Source: Thalassobacillus devorans MSP14 (GTDB lineage Bacteria > Bacillota > Bacilli > Bacillales > Halobacillaceae). Taken from it: a stretch of 64,000 nucleotides of DNA. The notes beneath the pieces are model-generated. The model was given only the letters and a program-made list of their open reading frames with translations. It was not told the DNA's origin and did not search any database. Where the stretch lies: positions 1 to 64,000 of the forward strand of contig NZ_KI543237.1 in the NCBI RefSeq assembly GCF_000496835.1. The letters are read 5' to 3'. A program made the position numbers and the translations under genes. Shown in pieces: positions 61,793-64,000 of the stretch (position 1 is its first letter; each line of letters begins with the position of its first letter).

Positions 61793-61807
61793 ATTTTGTC
61801 ACAAAAT
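61793..61807. promoter_or_regulatory. 15-bp perfect palindrome upstream of NDH-2
   Basis: ATTTTGT-C-ACAAAAT, 36 bases beyond the Rex site, containing one more TTGTGA half site on the minus strand. Could be a secondary operator in the 315-base divergent gap; nothing else stands out there. Confidence 0.45.
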
Positions 61808-61996
61808 CGTAATAACTTTTTTCTAGTCACCATCATAGACCCTTTTAAAATAATTTTCAACCCTTTCTCAATTTATCCGAATCTTAAGAATTCTGATTCA
61901 TAATCGACATAATCGTCAGGGTAAATCACATAAGGTGTAATTTTATGATAAAATGGAAAAGGTTGCAACAATTTAGTTGGAATAGGGGGAAAAGTT

Positions 61997-62986
61997 ATGA
62001 GCAATCAAGTACATGACATTACGGTCATCGGGGGAGGGCCAGTCGGCTTGTTTACTGCTTTTTATGGCGGTATGAGGCAGGCAAGTGTCAATATCATTGA
62101 AAGTCTTCCAGAACTTGGAGGACAACTGACGGCTTTATATCCAGAGAAATACATCTATGATGTAGCAGGCTTTCCTAAAGTCAGAGCCCAGGAATTGGTT
62201 GATAATCTGAAGGAACAGGCAATGGCATTCAATCCAACTGTTTCTCTTGATCAATCGGTAGAGAAAATTGAACGTCTCGAAGATGACACGTTCAAACTGA
62301 CCACAACAAAAGGAGAGCATTATTCCAGAACAATTGTTATTACAGCTGGTAATGGCGCGTTCAGCCCTCGTAAACTGGAGCTTCCGAATTGTTCCGATTA
62401 CGAAGGAGTCAACCTTCATTACCACGTTCCCGATATGAATAAATTTGCAGGTAAGAAAGTAATGGTTTGCGGGGGTGGAGATTCTGCTGTCGACTGGGCG
62501 TTAATGTTAGAGTCGATTGCAGAGGAAGTAACGCTTGTACACCGACGTGATAAATTCCGCGCCCATGAACATAGCGTCGAAAAACTGATGGAGTCTAAAG
62601 TCAATGTGAAAACACCATTTTCTCCACAAGAAGTGATCGGTGATGATTGCATCAGGCAGGTTGTATTGAAAGAGACGAAAGGCGACCGTGTCGAAACAAC
62701 AGATATTGATGACCTTATCATCAATTATGGTTTCATTTCTTCTTTAGGTCCAATCAAAGAATGGGATCTTGAAATAGAAAAAAACAGTATCGTCGTCAAT
62801 TCTAAAATGGAAACGAACATTCCTGGCATTTATGCAGCCGGCGATATTTGCACTTATCCCGGTAAAGTCAAATTGATTGCTTCAGGTTTCGGTGAAGGCC
62901 CAACAGCTATAAATAATGCCAAAGCGTATTTGGATCCAGACGCCCGGGTGCAGCCGAAGCACTCTACGAGCATGTTTGGCCAATAG
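61997..62986 (+). CDS. yumC: Ferredoxin-NADP+ reductase, thioredoxin-reductase type (YumC)
   Basis: 329 aa homodimeric flavoprotein moving electrons between NADPH and ferredoxin/flavodoxin. FAD site [16 protein letters not shown] (residues 9-24), NADPH site [13 protein letters not shown] (about 157-169), C-terminal [14 protein letters not shown]. The CxxC of thioredoxin reductases is absent, which separates this class. AGGGGGAAAAG before the ATG. Confidence 0.94.
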   Translation: MSNQVHDITVIGGGPVGLFTAFYGGMRQASVNIIESLPELGGQLTALYPEKYIYDVAGFPKVRAQELVDNLKEQAMAFNPTVSLDQSVEKIERLEDDTFKLTTTKGEHYSRTIVITAGNGAFSPRKLELPNCSDYEGVNLHYHVPDMNKFAGKKVMVCGGGDSAVDWALMLESIAEEVTLVHRRDKFRAHEHSVEKLMESKVNVKTPFSPQEVIGDDCIRQVVLKETKGDRVETTDIDDLIINYGFISSLGPIKEWDLEIEKNSIVVNSKMETNIPGIYAAGDICTYPGKVKLIASGFGEGPTAINNAKAYLDPDARVQPKHSTSMFGQ

Positions 62987-63001
62987 AACATAAACATATA
63001 G

Positions 63002-63034
63002 AAAGCCGCGACCTTAACAGGCGCGGCTTTTATC
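63002..63034 (+). terminator. yumC terminator
   Basis: AAAGCCGCG pairs with CGCGGCTTT; short T tail. Confidence 0.85.
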
Positions 63035-63066
63035 TTTAAATGGTATAGTCTCAAGGCAAAACCAGA

Positions 63067-63429
63067 TCAGCAGCTTTCATCTGGTGTACCTGCGTTGGTC
63101 GCTGTCTTAAACGAAGAACCGCAACCACAGGATACAATGGCGTTCGGATTATCAATCGTAAATCCTCCGCCCATCATGTTTTGTTTAAAGTCAATGGTAG
63201 TGCCTTCAATAATCGGCACATCCTGACGATGGATGACGACAGGAATGCCATTATTATCTTCTATGACATCAAGCTCTTCATTGATATCCTCTTCAAATCC
63301 CATTGCATAGGATAATCCACTGCAGCCTCCACCTTTGACACCGAAACGCAGACGAACGTTATCAGATTCTTCTTCCTTCATCATTTCCTGGATCTGCGAA
63401 CTGGCAGCATCCGTAATATTGAGAATCAT
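63067..63429 (-). CDS. yutM: A-type Fe-S carrier protein YutM (HesB/IscA/ErpA family)
   Basis: 120 aa. Fe-S ligating cysteines in GVKGGGCSGLSYAMGF (about residue 36) and VSCGCGSSF (about 101 and 103), the full A-type carrier set. Delivers iron-sulfur clusters to target enzymes. AAGGGGAG before the ATG. Neighbours yumC and dapF as in B. subtilis. Confidence 0.92.
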   Translation of the reverse strand: MILNITDAASSQIQEMMKEEESDNVRLRFGVKGGGCSGLSYAMGFEEDINEELDVIEDNNGIPVVIHRQDVPIIEGTTIDFKQNMMGGGFTIDNPNAIVSCGCGSSFKTATNAGTPDESC

Positions 63430-63499
63430 CCGTGTCTCCCCTTTCTTATCGATATAATAAGTATACTAAATATCATCCGTATCATTCAAACATGCCGGA

Positions 63500-64000
63500 T
63501 TAGTAATAAAAAGTTCCTGTAGCTATTATGTCGGCAGGTCCTGTCATCCATACCCTGTCATTTTCATCCCAGCGAATAACAAGGTCCCCCCCGCTCAAAT
63601 GTACAAGGATTTCAGAATTCTTATCAGAATAACCGTTCAATACAGAAGCAACTCCAGCAGCACATGCGCCGGTGCCACAAGCCTGAGTAACCCCGGACCC
63701 CCGCTCCCACACACGAAAATGTAACTCTTCTTTTGAGACGACTTCCACAAACTCTACATTGACCCCTTCTGGAAAACGTTGATCTTCAGTAATGATGGGA
63801 CCCAGTTCATATAATGGAGCCGTCTGAATGTCTTCCACAAAGAAAACTGCATGGGGGTTTCCCATCGAAACTGCTGTCAATTCAAGGGGATGATGGCTGA
63901 CTTGAAATGATTCAGCCACTACCCCCTCCTTTTCCTCACCAGCCATAGGGATTTGCGAACGGGACAACGCAGGTTTCCCCATATCTATCGTGATAGTGGA
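63500..64000 (-). CDS. dapF: Diaminopimelate epimerase, 3' part (continues past right edge)
   Basis: Partial: 166 residues of the C-terminal half; the frame is open to base 64000 (STITIDMGKPALS), so the start lies outside. Interconverts LL- and meso-diaminopimelate for lysine and peptidoglycan. Second catalytic Cys in GVTQACGTGACA; SMGNPHAVFFVED is the family signature. The first catalytic Cys lies beyond the window. Confidence 0.95.
   Translation of the reverse strand, partial: STITIDMGKPALSRSQIPMAGEEKEGVVAESFQVSHHPLELTAVSMGNPHAVFFVEDIQTAPLYELGPIITEDQRFPEGVNVEFVEVVSKEELHFRVWERGSGVTQACGTGACAAGVASVLNGYSDKNSEILVHLSGGDLVIRWDENDRVWMTGPADIIATGTFYY

Noticed and set aside
1-64000. tRNA genes, prophage, toxin-antitoxin or defence islands
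   Set aside because: No cloverleaf-type tRNA sequence, integrase, phage structural gene or recognised defence gene was seen; the only mobile gene pair is the IS3-family transposase.

Overview
This window is chromosomal DNA of a low-to-moderate GC Gram-positive bacterium of the family Bacillaceae. Strong AAGGAGG-type ribosome binding sites, a leucine T-box, an S-box (SAM-I) riboswitch and sporulation-phosphorelay kapB support this. So does gene order matching two Bacillus subtilis neighbourhoods: ytwF-leuS, ytqB-ytpBA-ytoA-asnB-metK-pckA-ytmA-ytlACD-ytkD-men, and yugJ-pgi-yugNO, yugI-patB-kapB, yuiBCDE, yumBC-yutM-dapF. The fairly acidic proteins and dispersed palindromic repeats would fit a halotolerant genus such as Halobacillus or Virgibacillus, but that is inference.

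Layout: (1) 1-260: tandem promoters and leader of an rRNA operon reading leftwards, with the 16S gene just outside the window. (2) 338-8086: two rhodaneses, leuS with its T-box, a YtrA-type GntR/ABC operon behind an 18-bp perfect palindrome, and ytzC. (3) 8206-21175: mnmM, terpene genes ytpB-ytpA, a carbonic anhydrase, asnB, metK with its SAM riboswitch, pckA with a CcpN-type operator, ytmA, and the ytlACD uptake system. (4) 21257-29640: an esterase, Rex-linked cydDC, ytkD, small unknown genes, a Fur-linked FhuF-like reductase and an SGNH lipase. (5) 29851-31576: an IS3-family element between two inverted copies of a structured repeat. (6) 31695-40880: a near-complete menaquinone module, menF-D-H-B-E-C leftwards and menA-menI rightwards. 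(7) 40920-51767: yteA, a LexA-linked WYL protein, an M42 peptidase, a K+ channel, pgi, an alcohol dehydrogenase, yuzA, yugI, hemerythrin, patB, and a Cu,Zn-SOD with all metal ligands. (8) 51901-64000: kapB, the khtTU antiporter, a repeat-rich gap, deoD, pepA, yuiD/C/B, type-2 NADH dehydrogenase, ferredoxin-NADP reductase, yutM and the edge of dapF.

Functionally the window is mostly housekeeping with a respiratory theme: menaquinone synthesis, NDH-2, and the CydDC thiol exporter needed for cytochrome bd. Rex-like operators precede both cydDC and ndh. I see no prophage, CRISPR array, toxin-antitoxin pair or defence island.

The most unusual content is between genes. There are three families of dispersed palindromic repeats, including five copies of a ~170-bp nested-hairpin element, two inverted pairs, and one copy split by a ~124-bp palindromic insertion flanked by a 5-bp direct repeat. 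Also notable are a candidate ~60-nt C-rich small RNA and a solo WYL-domain gene whose promoter carries a near-perfect LexA box.
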